Source of the DNA: Diphasiastrum complanatum
Lineage: Eukaryota > Streptophyta > Lycopodiopsida > Lycopodiales > Lycopodiaceae
Direction of reading: 5' to 3'
Length of the DNA stretch: 64,000 nucleotides
Assembly: GCA_029204225.1 (NCBI GenBank)
Contig: CM055104.1
Coordinates: forward strand, 52,320,294 to 52,384,293
The translations under genes and the position numbers were made by a program. The stretch's first letter is position 1. Every line of letters starts with the position of its first letter. Of this stretch, positions 16,486 through 27,663 are shown piece by piece. The notes under the pieces are model-generated. The model had not been told where the DNA came from, searched no databases, and saw only the letters and a list, made by a program, of their open reading frames with translations.

Positions 16486-16613
16486 TGTTAGGATTTTGTG
16501 TCTAGAATTGATCTTAATCTCAAGTAGATTGATAGATCAAGTAATCTGACAACCAATCCCTCTTGAGGATCAAATTGGGATCCACTCTTGGTCCTTTTTG
16601 TACTTTTTCCACA
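16486..16613 (+). repeat. Candidate 5' LTR of Copia element A (short, 128 bp)
   Basis: Begins TGTTAGGATTTTG and ends CTTTTTCCACA, directly followed by a primer-binding site, which fits a TG...CA LTR. No second copy was found in the window, so the left border rests only on the TG motif. Confidence 0.5.
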
Positions 16614-16626
16614 TGGTATCAGAGCC
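16614..16626 (+). promoter_or_regulatory. Primer-binding site (initiator-Met tRNA) of Copia element A
   Basis: TGGTATCAGAGCC is complementary to the 3' end of plant initiator methionyl-tRNA, the usual primer of plant Copia elements. It directly follows the candidate LTR. Confidence 0.8.
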
Positions 16627-17214
16627 TAGTACAAGAGGTTTTGTTGAAATTGATAGGGTTAATCCAAATCAAAGCCAAAATTAGCAGTTTTTTGGAAACT
16701 AGTCAAATTTTGTGTAGCGAGTTGGATTTGATAGCTATCCTCAAAAATTTTGGTCCAGATCTTGTTGTGGGCTGTAGGAACTCTTTTCACACGTGTGAGG
16801 CCGTACAGCTCTAATTTTGACTGAGAAATTTCAAAAATTTGTAGAATTTGACTCACATACCAATTTGAGTGATGTTTTGTGCAAAATCAAGCATTTTCTA
16901 TAGTAAATCTAATCCCTTGATTAGTTCTTGGATTAGATCAGCCAAAAAATTAAAATTGAAGCTTGAATTAGGTGCACTAATTGATCTTCTCTGATTTTTT
17001 GAGTGTATGTTGAGGTCGAAGAGAGAAATTGCTAAAAATCATAGATTAAGGAGTGATTTTGCAAGGTTGAGACTAGAATCTAAATTTCCATCATTCTAGA
17101 TTGGTTCATGAGTGATAGGATTGAGTCTATAAGCTTTCTAAATTGCTAGAAGACTTTAGGTTCAGATCTCTCAGAGAAACCATAAGAGTTTCTAGTGCTT
17201 TTTCGCATTAAAAA

Positions 17215-18985
17215 ATGGCATCAATGGGTGGTTTTTTGCTTGAAGCTAGTGAAAGACTTACATCCACTAATTATGCTACTTGGATAGTTCGAATGGAGTC
17301 TTTGCTTACTTCATGATCTTTATGACATAGTACTTGAGGTGGAAGTAGAACCTCAAGGAGGAGTTGAATTGGCTAAGTACAAAAAAAGATGTAGAGTTGC
17401 ATTACACTGCATAAAAATGAATGTAAGTAATGAACTTTTGAAACCACATCCAAAGAGGCATGGAATTCATTAAAAGCCATTTATGGATCCAAGAACACTT
17501 CAAGGATACTCATGCTTAGGAATCAAATCCTTCAAAGCATGAAAGGAAGTAGTGAAGGTATCCAAAATCATGTCTTTAGGATCAAATCTTTGACACGACA
17601 ATTTGAGTTTATGGCTCAGGCGTGTCCATCGTCCACCCACTTCGAGACAGCAAATCAGACGAAGATGTTGTTGCTACCCAGCAACAAATCCTAGGAGCAA
17701 TTTGTCAGTCGAATCTTCCCAGAAGATCAAGCCGAGTGCGCTCCACAAGGTATACTCCTGAGTCTGTTTGTCTCTCGATGCAGGAACCGACAACAGTCGA
17801 AGAGGCACTTAGCCAACTAGACTATGATCTCTGGAGAGAAGCTATGGACAGAGAGTATTCCTCTGTGATCAAGAACCAGACATGGTCATTAGCCGAAGCT
17901 CCTATTGGCTGCAATATCATTGATTGCAAATGGATCTTTAAGATCAAATACAATGCCAACGGAGCAATTGATCGAAGGAAGGCAAGACTGGTAGCACGAG
18001 GATTCACCTAGATCCCGAATGTTGACTACAGTGAGACTTTTAGTCCAGTCATCAAACATTCATCGATCCGAATGCTCTTGTCTTATGTTGCAGCTACTGA
18101 CCTCGAAGTGCATCAACTCGATGTACAAACAGCCTATCTGAATGGAGTGATACAAGAAGATATCTACATGATCCAGCCCGAAGGATACGTTCTGGAAGAG
18201 ACGAAGAATCATGTCTGTAAACTCCACAAAGCACTGTACAGCTTGAAACAGTCTGCTAGAGCTTGGTTCCAGAGGATCAACACATTCCTCATTGAACAAG
18301 GATTCAAACCAAGCACTGTTGATTGCAACGTCTATTCCAAGATAGTGCAACAATCCTTCATTATCATCACCTTATACATGGATGATACGTTGCTCTTCAG
18401 CAACAATACCAATATGGTCAAGGATTCGAAACAGATGTTCTTTTCAAAATTTGACATGACTGATCTAGGCGAAGCTCGCTTCTATCTGGGAATTCAAATC
18501 CATAGAGACAGAGCAAATCGACTAATTTATGTCACTCAACAAAGGTATCTTCGCAATGTTCTTAACAGATACAATTTAATGAATTGTAAATTAGCTCACT
18601 CACCAATGGATCCAGGCCTGCATCTGTCAAAGGACCAATGTCCCCAGACCAAGCAAGAAGTGGAGAAAATGAGAGAATACCACTTATCGATCGATACTAG
18701 GATCTTTCATGTATGCAATGGTCTGCACAAGACCAGACATCTCTTTTGTTGTAAGCGCACTCAGCCAATACATGGCTAATCCTGGCATTAACCATTGGAA
18801 GGCTCTCATACGAGTCATGAGATATATTTGAGCTATCATGGACCAGTGCATCTGCTATGGAAATGTCAGCAACGACAATCTCCATCAGCTCAGTGGTTAT
18901 TCTGATGCAAGCTAGGGAGGATATATAGACAATCGTAAATCCACATCTGTATTTACATACATCTTTAATCTGCCTCCATTTATGC
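17215..18985 (+). mobile_element. Copia element A: gag start, RT and RNase H; protease and integrase missing
   Basis: The gag start is at 17215 (LTSTNYATWIVRMESLL) and gag runs, with stops, to about 17600. It then passes straight into the integrase-RT linker and reverse transcriptase, a frame of 386 codons from 17622 with a single TAG at 18009. RT landmarks are WIFKIKYNANG, RKARLVARGF, LDVQTAYLNG, ALYSLKQSARAW and the catalytic YMDD at 18375-18386. A frameshift near 18700 is followed by RNase H sequence (RPDISFVVSALSQYM, then HQLSGYSDA) up to about 18985. The zinc knuckle, protease and integrase are absent, so an internal deletion joins gag to RT at about 17610-17660. There is no 3' LTR. The element is non-functional. 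Confidence 0.88.
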
Positions 18986-19039
18986 TGCATATTTACTCGC
19001 GTTGTAAAACAAAGGCTGACGTCACACCCTCTTCACGGG

Positions 19040-19465
19040 GTGAAAGATGACTTGCACAGAAAGATGACTTGCACAAAACTGGACCCGTGGAGCTAGAAAC
19101 CATGGGAATGACTCACACATGAAGTACTTGCACATAAACTTATGACTTGCACAGGCGTGTTCAGTGCATAAAATGACTCGTACAAGGGTGGGAGAGGACT
19201 CGCACAGAAAGATGTCTCATACAAGGGTGGGAGAGGACTTGCACAGAACGATGACTCGTACAAGGGTGGGAGAGGACTCGCACAGAAAGATGACTCGTAC
19301 ACGACTCGAAAGGGTAACTTACTACTCGTACATGACTCGCACTAGAAGTACTCGCACACGACTCGAGGTGAAAATGACTCGCATGCGGAAACTGACGTAC
19401 TCGCACAGGACTCGCACAGAAGATGACTTGCACACGGGGATTTACTCGCACAGGTGCCTTGACTT
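19040..19465. repeat. 39-bp tandem array with a dispersed GACTCGCACA word
   Basis: The core has copies starting at 19173, 19212, 19251 and 19290, each 39 bp apart, with ATGACTCGTACAAGGGTGGG as the start of the unit. The word GACT(C/T)G(C/T)ACA is also scattered irregularly from about 19046 to 19455. ORFs on both strands here are translations of the repeat and are not treated as genes. Confidence 0.88.
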
Positions 19466-19585
19466 GCAAGGGAGGTGCCTTTGTGATCAATGTTAGTTGA
19501 CAAAATTCCTATCTTTGGTCAACTCAATCTTTGATAATGTAAGATTTTACATACAAGTGATTGTTACCTTACTCAATAACGCAAT

Positions 19586-20075
19586 ACAATGCTTGGTTTA
19601 CTTTTGGCCATTCACTCCACCAGTCTTCCATCCGCACACACCACTACCCTGTTTCAAAGATTGTGTGACCCCATCCCACCATCCACCATACCCGACACCC
19701 ATCATGTCGATGACGAGGATGATGACGACTACGACTTACACATCCTTGCATTACAATGCTTGGTTTACTTGTGGCCATTCACTCCACCAGTCTTCCATCC
19801 GCAAACACCACTACCCTGTTTCAGAGATTGTGTGACCCCACCCCACCATCCATCATACCCGACACCCATCCTGTCGATGACGAGGATGACGACGACTACG
19901 ACTTACACATCCTTGCATTACAATGCTTGGTTTACTTGTGGCCATTCACTCCACCAGTCTTCCATCCGCACACACCACTACCCTGTTTCAGAGATTGTGT
20001 GACCCCACCCCACCATCTATCGTACCCCGACACCCATCATGTCAATGACAAGGATGATGACGACTACAACTTTGT
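19586..20075. repeat. 167-bp tandem repeat, nearly three copies
   Basis: Copies begin at 19586, 19753 and 19920, each at ACAATGCTTGG, exactly 167 bp apart; the third ends near 20070. Copies are nearly identical. Because 167 is not a multiple of three, successive copies fall in different frames, which explains the three overlapping ORFs. Each copy includes a GATGACGAGGATGA-like stretch that would encode an Asp-rich run. Confidence 0.92.
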
Positions 20076-20459
20076 ACCAGCCACCCAGTTTGATCCCCCG
20101 CACATCACTTCTTCCATGATGGACAGGGAGGACTCACCACCCACCTCTGGCACTGATGACGCTCATGTTCCCTCATCGGATGATGCTCGTGACACTCGTG
20201 ACATCCCATCGTCGTAATTTCAAAGCCATGAAATGGCAACAATGTCTAAAAGAGAAGCAAAAAACAGTAGGGAGATCCGATTAGGGTGCAAAGTGTATCT
20301 TGTGCAGGCATAGCAAGGCCATACTATGTTGCAAAAGACAAAAATAGAAGCAGTTGGGCATTCGACAAGTGGCATAATACCCTAGTTTGGGCGAAATCCT
20401 AGTTTCCTAAAGCACCTTGATTCTTGAGTATTTTTCAAGAACTACTTTTGGAGAGTGCA

Positions 20460-20665
20460 TCAATAATAAGGACCTCATGAGGCTTGGGAGATATTGAGGT
20501 CTATGTGTGAGACTGTCAATACGGCTAGAGTCCTCTATCTGCAGAAGAAACTACGTACAATCAAAATGGACTCCGGTGATTCAGTTGTTGAGCACATTAC
20601 GAAGATCAAGCATCTTCACGACCAACTAGCTATAGTAGGGTTAACACTAGCTTTTGTGTGTGTGC
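20460..20665 (+). mobile_element. Copia gag fragment
   Basis: The frame from about 20475 reads like the middle of a Copia gag (UBN2-type): AWEILRSMCETVNTARVLYL, then LRTIKMDSGDSVVEHITKIK. It is about 65 codons, flanked by unrelated sequence on both sides, with no LTR or PBS. Confidence 0.7.
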
Positions 20666-21110
20666 TCTTAATCATCCCTATTTTCACATGAATGGTGAAC
20701 TTGTATGCATGCAATAATAGGCAAGGCCATCATGTGATTACTCCACAAGTGTACTCATTTAGCTTGCATTTCTTTCAAATGATTTCAACTATGCCCAGCT
20801 GAGAAAATTCCTTATTTTCATCCCAAAGATTCCCCATGCAAAATGCTTTTATGTTCCCCTGATTCAATTTGATTTTCATGAAGACCAGCTCTTTAGCTTG
20901 AATTGTTTTTCTTCACTTAAAGCAGTTGAGATGGTTTAAGAATCAGCTGTCTCTCTCCAGCTCAAAATACCCGTCAGCTTTGTTCATTAACATTGTGGAT
21001 TTTGAGACAAGGTTATGGACTTTACGCAATAATTAGGAACCTTTTCTATTTCACTTTCAGTTTCGAAAAGCTCGCATATGGAAGAGGGAGCTCCCAAGTC
21101 CCAACACACC

Positions 21111-21175
21111 GCGTGGTGTGGTGTCATAGTGTCGTGCTTGGGTTGGACTTGCTACCCAAGTTCGATTCACACGTG
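21111..21175 (+). mobile_element. Candidate tRNA-derived SINE head (pol III A and B boxes)
   Basis: TGGTGTCATAGTG (21119-21131) resembles an A box and AGTTCGATTCA (21159-21169) a B box, at a spacing seen in tRNA-derived SINEs. The stretch is embedded in non-tRNA sequence and does not fold as a full tRNA cloverleaf by eye. The 3' end is not defined and no target duplication was found. Confidence 0.35.
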
Positions 21176-21299
21176 GCCAGATACCTGGGCCAAGGCCGGT
21201 TTAGGACTGAAAACAAAGCTAATGAATTCTACTAATTTCCTTTTCGTGTTGTGGCAAAGCTGGGTTGCTCAAGAGGTGATTACTCATCTGATGTAGAAA

Positions 21300-22077
21300 G
21301 AGAAAAAAGACAACAACAAAAAGTAGCAATATTGGTTATTCCATAGGCCAATGTAGTCCTCTGGCAACAATTTGGGATCTGGTTTGAAATCTCGTAAGAG
21401 CCAAGGTTAATAATTTGTTGAACTTTGCCAGACACTAAGGTTGTTATATTCTACAAAACACACTACAAATGCATCCTATCTCAGAATTTAGATTTGACAA
21501 ACAAGAATCAGATATTAGACTTAAACATTGAAAAAGTTACATGCTTCTCAACAAACAATTGTGGCTAATAGCAACAACATAAAATCAGGTACACATGGCA
21601 CACCATGGTAAATACTTTGTGAGTAGTAAAAGAAAGCTCTCTACATTTCAGAGGACTTCCTCAATCTCATGGCTTTAACCTTCCAACCATACTATGTTCC
21701 ACAAACGAATAATTTGTGGTCTAAACCAACAGCCAACCTTTCATGCAATATCCTTACTTTTCTAGCTGCAGAACATTTACAAGACCAGAAAAATAGAACT
21801 ACAGATGTACTTCACTAGTGATGCATGCAGCACTCCCGCCTATCATTCCCGTACACAAGCACGCCTTATGGTGAAGTATGAACTACATGTCTTCCTAGAG
21901 CTTTATCTTAAGGGACCAAAATCAGCTCCATACAGTGCAACCACTAATGCCAGGACTGGATAAGATTCAAACTGTAAGCTTAAAAGGTTCAAGTCCCTAC
22001 TCTGCATCTGTGCAGGATGTATACCACATGAAGTGGTCATCGAGGAACTTCAACTCTGATTGACTAGACCCATCTGC
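21300..22077. other. No gene; likely 3' flank and 3' UTR of the gene ending at 22078
   Basis: AT-rich DNA with no ORF of note. The part adjoining 22078 would be the 3' UTR of the - strand gene. Confidence 0.4.
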
Positions 22078-24307
22078 CTATGAAGTCAAAACATTAAACT
22101 GAGTGGCTTTACAATTTGAAGGACCACTTGAATGCCCTCTATCATGTTTCTGAACCCTGTCCCAATTGGATGATAACGTCTCTGGAACTTGCAGTCCTAG
22201 TGCTTGCACTAAAATGCGTCGGGCAGCTCTGCCAGGCATATCATATCGTGTAGTCCTTAAGTTAGCTTGAACAGATAGATTGTTGGACAGATCTTCACTG
22301 GAAGAAATACTAAGATTGTTGAAATGATCAGATTTTAGAGACTGCAACCCAAATGCATTGGGACCCTCTGCATCAGCTGCTCCAGTGTCCATAGATTTTG
22401 TACCGATACTGCCAACGTGGCAGGTAGTAGTAGTAGTAGTAACTGAAAAATTCCCTCGTACATTTTCTTGATCATGAACATTTGTAGCTGCCACATGACT
22501 TTTTGGGCAGACATTTGAAACGGATAAACTTAAAGCTTGAGCAAACAATCGTTTAGCAGCTGTAGCAGGTGACACATTCAAGTCCTTCATCTTCTCTTCT
22601 GTATGAGCCACATTGGAACTTGTGTATATCCCATGCTCATCCTTCTTTCCACCATTTATTGCAGCTTCATATCTTCTTCGATTAACATCTTTTAGTGAAG
22701 CACCATTCATTGGAACCGTCTTCCCCAAAGCATGAGCAATCATTCGACGAGCCACCACAGGTACATTCCGTGGCCTATTAGATCCGCCTCCACTTATGGT
22801 GTCATCGGGGGGCATCCAATTGTCTGAAAATATTCGTTTCCTTGCTGCCAAGTAAGCTGTCTGACGTTCTGCCAAAGAAAGTGCAGGCAAATAGGAGCAA
22901 GGTTGTGTTTTTGTTTCACCTGCTTGATGCGAAAAACTATTAAGCCATTACATAGTGATCCAGAAGCATAAGCTAAGCGAAACCCAAAATTATCTTCCCA
23001 ACATGTCATGTTATCCAAAATGGATGTGTTCTTTGAAGCCTGAAACTAATCCACATAAAAATATTAAAGGCCTTCTAAATAGATCTGAACATTCTACAGA
23101 ATATATTTTGCATTGAAATTTGAAATGTATCTCAAATGTGTGATGAATTCTTCAGTAACGAGTATGCAACAGTTGCAAAGCAAGCAATGAGACAGTCCAT
23201 GTCATCATCTTCCAGATTTTTATTGAGAAATAGGCAACCAAACTTGATGTCTGCTTTACTATCTTTAGTGGTCATTTTGTTATGAAAGCTTGTCCTGCTA
23301 GTGCTTTGGGTGTACATTTAACAGATAAAATTCCTGCAGTCATACAAAATATCAGTCGAATTGCTGATGAAGATAAATAAGAAGAATTCAAATAGAATGA
23401 AAGCTACTCAGTTGAACCGAGAAATGTCCCCTCCTAAACACATAAATCTCAGAAAAGCTGGAGTAAATCTCAAAAACAGTGGAGTGCTGCCATTTTAAGT
23501 GTATGGCTGCTACTTTTGAAGAAACACCATGAACATCAACAATGGTTGACTCAGAATTAAAATATGGCTCAAATAGTCTCCTCTAGTATCATGCACAATT
23601 TACAAACAAGCTCGACAATCCCCCTTACAAGAAAAAGGAAAATTGCAATCAAGTTTGACAATCAAGGTCATTAATAAGCAAACGCCTGTTTGGTTAACAT
23701 CATCAGAACATAAGGAATCTCAACTACGTTCTGCAGAGCCACATAATTTGGCACACAACCTTCTTCATGAAAGTTGGGAACAAATTGCAAGCTAGACTTG
23801 ACGTAAAGGATTCAAGCAAACGGGAGAGAAGAAAAACAATCCAATGATTATGGTTGTGACATGCAACTTCCACAAGACATGGCAAAAGCAACTGTGAGAG
23901 AGCAAAAGTTTGGATTGCCAAAAACTCCAAGATTGTAGACATCTTGAATAATGTCAGCAAGATGGAGTTTACTTTTGGCATCAAAGACTTCCCAGTTATG
24001 AAGGAAAATATTGCGGTGTACTAATTAGAACCACAGCATAGGCAAACAAGTCCTAACAAACTGGAATCCAAAAATTTCATCTAGTAAGGAGTAGAAATGC
24101 ACCCATGACATGGAAAAAGACCATGCATGATACCAAGTAACAGATCAAAAAATAAGCTACACTACAATGGAAAAACATAAAATAACCTCATTTTTTAGAA
24201 ATGCACCTGGTAAGGGAGGAGTCCGTTTCAGTAGCTGTTTTGTGATGTACGGCTCAGGCAAATCTCCATAAAGACCTTCTAACACATCACTTACAAGCAC
24301 AGTAGGG
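22078..24307 (-). CDS. Last two exons of an unnamed plant protein with a SUZ-like ERQ...ARKRIF motif (5' part not found)
   Basis: Two exons are supported. Exon a, 24307-24207, reads VSDVLEGLYGDLPEPYITKQ. Exon b, 22919-22078, has 280 codons including stop. Borders are AG/GT, and the split codon G|GT joins the frame cleanly across the 1.29-kb intron. Exon b begins with SLAERQTAYLAARKRIF, which resembles the conserved block of SUZ domains (RNA-binding proteins, often with R3H), and continues with RPRNVPVVARRMIAHALG. The block ARRMIAHALG has two looser repeats later (AAKRLFAQALSL and AARRILVQALGL). The rest is polar, Ser/Asn-rich and probably disordered. There is no internal stop in 313 codons. 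The start codon and any R3H domain would lie beyond 24307 but were not found; a telomere-type repeat lies at 24500. A nucleic-acid-binding role is inferred only from the SUZ-like motif. Confidence 0.6.
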
Positions 24308-24499
24308 CTGTCACAACCACCATACATATATTTTATCAGTTGTCTTTTGAAGATAGTCAGCCTATGAACTTAACCTTCATTCTCTATCACAGAAACTTAA
24401 CCACAAACCAAAAAATACAGCTTACAAATTTGTCTATACCCAAAAGTCCAAAACAATAAGTCAAACTGATGGATGCAAAGTTGAAAGTCTACAGCTGTG

Positions 24500-24562
24500 T
24501 TTAGGGTTTAGGGTTTAGGGTTTAGGGTTTAGGGTTTAGGGTTTAGGGTTTAGGGTTTAGGG
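24500..24562 (+). repeat. Interstitial telomeric repeat (TTTAGGG)9
   Basis: Nine perfect TTTAGGG units (63 bp), the Arabidopsis-type plant telomere repeat, on the + strand. Flanks are ordinary AT-rich DNA, so it is an internal block and not a chromosome end. Confidence 0.97.
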
Positions 24563-24959
24563 AAATAAAAAGTAGTACATAAAAAGACCTTGTCTTTGGA
24601 AATTTGACACGTGTTCAAAGAACCTTACTTACACTATATTAGAAGATGCTACTGTGCATTGGGGTGTGTGCACGACGCACTTGCATGCCATTGCAGAAAG
24701 GGGGGGCTGAGGGGTTAGAAATATTCTTGTTTAGCCCTGGATCCCATTTCACTCTATAGGAAAACTTGTATAGTGTACGAGAAAAATCAAGAGGAGACAA
24801 AGTATACATAATCAGAGAGAGAAAGAAAGAAACATTTATTGTCCTTAAACGCTAAAAAACATACAAGACCAGATAGTACAAGTGTGGTAGTCTATGTAGG
24901 AGCATAAAAACATGTCTCCAGAAAACAAAACTTAAAATGAAAACTAGTCTCTGAACATC

Positions 24960-26830
24960 CAAAATGAGCTCTAAAAGTAGTCAATGAACTCTAAATGAAA
25001 CCAAAGAGCTCTCTGCATAAATACACAAATACTGTAAATAATACCATGATACAATGATATACCAGTCAGTGCCATGCGTTGTACATATGTTAAAGTCAGA
25101 TAACAGGTCCCAGTAGAGCTGGAACTCTGTTGAAATAAGAAAGGATGGATGCTCCCAATGCTAGAGATGTTGCTAAAGATGGAGGGGGTCGTCGTCTCTG
25201 AGGTCTCTAAATAGCTCTTGATTGTAGTGGTACACAATGCCTCTGATCACGATGCTGGTCATGGGATGGGATATCATACTCATCCTCAAATAGTGTCTCA
25301 CTCTCAGTATATATTCTAGAACATCTCCTCGAGAAAAAAGAGGTAATCTGGGCTGGGAGCCTATATCTCCATACTGGTCCTGCTGGCATGTATGTTGGCG
25401 TAGAAGAAACATCTAACGTATCATCAAAAAACACGTGGGTCCACATAGGAAATAAGAGAGCGTAGTGTGACTAAGGAATCATGGAAAAGGCAATGATAAC
25501 ATCCTCTAATCTTATAATATAGACACCTAAAAATAAGATGCTCCTCGGACTCCATCCTGTCTAATGTACATAACTGACAAATTCGACGCTCCCGTGAAAT
25601 GCTCTGAAAAGATCACCTCTCCACACATACCTGGTGTGAGGAAACTCGTAACTATCCCAATGTGAACAGTAAGCATGAGAGAGACCATATCCAAATACCG
25701 AGGTAATATTGGCACACCAATAATATCCAAATCAAGGAAATGGGAACGGTAGAAATCTAACTTAGTTGCCATGTCCATTGTAAATAGGCACGATAAGTAA
25801 AACCTCGAATGTACCGATGAGATCCCTCAAGTAGCTCTAAGATAGTCATGCCATATGTGCATAATAAATGAGAAACATGGGAGTACCACAAAAATTGGTG
25901 GCCCTGGTCATGTAACATATGAGATGATAGGAGGGCCAACTGAGGATAGCGTGATCGGGGAAGACTTAGTAATCTCTAAATAGATACAATTGTCCTGAAA
26001 ATAGCCTCAACTCATGAAATTTGTCCTGAAATACTAGCAAACAAGATATTCCATAATTTGATGTCCTGAAAATTTGTCTCACTCATGAAGCCTTGTACGC
26101 CATGGTAGCATACATAACGGTAGGTGAGACCATAGTCAAATAACTTGCTCTTACTCGGGACACCCCGAATATACTTCCAGAAACATAACACTCAAGACTA
26201 ACCAACCAAGGACGCATGACCCTTCCTAACCCTAGTTGCCACAACCTATCTTATGCTAACAATAGGACCTGTGAAAAGTGTGCCCAAATATGTGTAAAAG
26301 GATCAGTTTCCAAAGGCTGGCCATTCGAAGTAAAACTCTGTCGCTACATATAGGCCCTAGAACTATTAAAGATCATAATCTGAGTCTTCCTAGTATGTAC
26401 AGTCAAACCCATCTATCCCTGAGTGAGTGGAGTCTATCCAGATGTCTCTGGAATCCCTCTACTGTAGACGAAACTAGTGCCACATAATCTGTATAATTAA
26501 AGAGGAAATAAGAATGTCACCAAGTCTACAGCCGATACCACCCTCCTGGTCAACAACACACTCTAGCTCATCAATATATAGTCCAAAGAGTGTGGGGAGA
26601 GGGAGAAACCCTACGTCACCCCAATAGTGCTCCTCACCAGCTGGCATAAACCCACATCTGATCTGAAACAATTCCAAACCTGCTCATAGAGTGCCATAAT
26701 TGCCAAAACTGTATCAGTAGAGAAGCCAAGCTCACACAACCTCTGTATAAGTAGGTGTCTCAAGACAGAGTCAAATGCCTTCGAAAATCAACAAAGCATT
26801 ACAGTTCCATGAGCTAATATGAAGGTGACG
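24960..26830 (-). mobile_element. Decayed LINE (non-LTR retrotransposon): reverse transcriptase and C-terminal zinc motif
   Basis: On the - strand, LPTLFGLYIDELE (about 26560-26620) is the conserved RT block before the catalytic loop. The loop itself reads YTDYVALVS in a shifted frame (about 26490-26515), where YADD would be expected, so one catalytic Asp is Tyr. Next comes the thumb-region motif with TRKTQIMIFN (about 26360-26410). Further on, ICQLC and EEHLIFRC (about 25530-25590) form the CX2C...HX4C zinc motif typical of LINE C-termini. Many stops and frameshifts separate these parts. The 3' limit near 24960 is uncertain and no poly(A) tail was recognised. Confidence 0.8.
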
Positions 26831-26869
26831 GGGCCACAGGGTGCTCCAGTACTCGGGGACCCCAAATCC

Positions 26870-27445
26870 CTAGCCACTAGAAACTGTACCACTGGTAGAT
26901 CCACGATTGAAATATCGAATGTCTCCATCTCTATAAACCACATATCTGCTTGTAGCCTCAACCTCTTGGATAGCCTTGCGGCATTCAGCCACCTGAATAT
27001 AGGTTAGGTCTTCGTCCATAAATAATTTTGTCTCACATAGCTTAGCTCTTTGGCATAATGCCATTTTCCATTGACCCAGGTTGGTTCTAAAATTGCTTGG
27101 CCTCATTCTCAGCATTTTTGTGTGTCCGTAATACCACGAACTCAAATATTATGTATTTTCTGCTCACGGAGTCTCTTTTTTTATAGGACCTAAAGGAAAC
27201 GATGACATATGTGTAGATTGCCTACCGGACTTATTTTTAAGAACTACTGCCCATGATAATGCTTCTTCTTGATGCTTCTTGATTTTTTTCTCTGATTCCT
27301 GGAGCTTCGTGGTGGTGACAAGGACCGGTTCCCCTCGCTTGCCTAGTGTTTCCTCCAATGTAGCGATCATGGCTCTCATCTTATCCTGCTCTTCTGACAG
27401 AGATTGCATTGTTGCATGGAGCTGCATCACATCCTTCTTCATGGG
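26870..27445 (-). mobile_element. ORF1-like coiled-coil fragment upstream of the LINE RT
   Basis: Two frames on the - strand, 27442-27164 and 27145-26870. The first is rich in heptad-like E/K/L residues (SLSEEQDKMRAMIATLEETL, a probable coiled coil) and is followed by LREQKIHNI, resembling the start of the RNA-binding part of LINE ORF1 proteins. It lies just 5' of the RT remnant on the same strand, the order expected for ORF1 then ORF2. Assignment rests on context and coiled-coil character. Confidence 0.5.
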
Positions 27446-27663
27446 GCGGAGTTCAATCCCTAGTTAATCGAGACAGGTAAAAACATATTGTTCAAAAGCT
27501 TTTGGAGTATATATATCAGGAAGGGGCAAAATAGGAGCAGAGGGAGTTTTAGAAACAATGGTCATGGGGGGGGGGTTGTTTTAGTATCAGCACCAGGCAG
27601 CAAATCTGCCAACATGGGCATCAGTGCTGCCCCAGCCTCCTTCCTAAAGCACAGTTGCAACCA

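Noticed and set aside
19093..20217. ORFs of 70-153 codons on both strands
   Set aside because: They are translations of the 39-bp and 167-bp tandem arrays; frames change with each repeat copy.
22919..24206. Extra exons inside the 1.29-kb intron of the 22-24 kb gene
   Set aside because: ORFs in this stretch (for example 23724-23984) do not join in phase with good splice borders and have no domain; exon a to exon b joins directly in phase.
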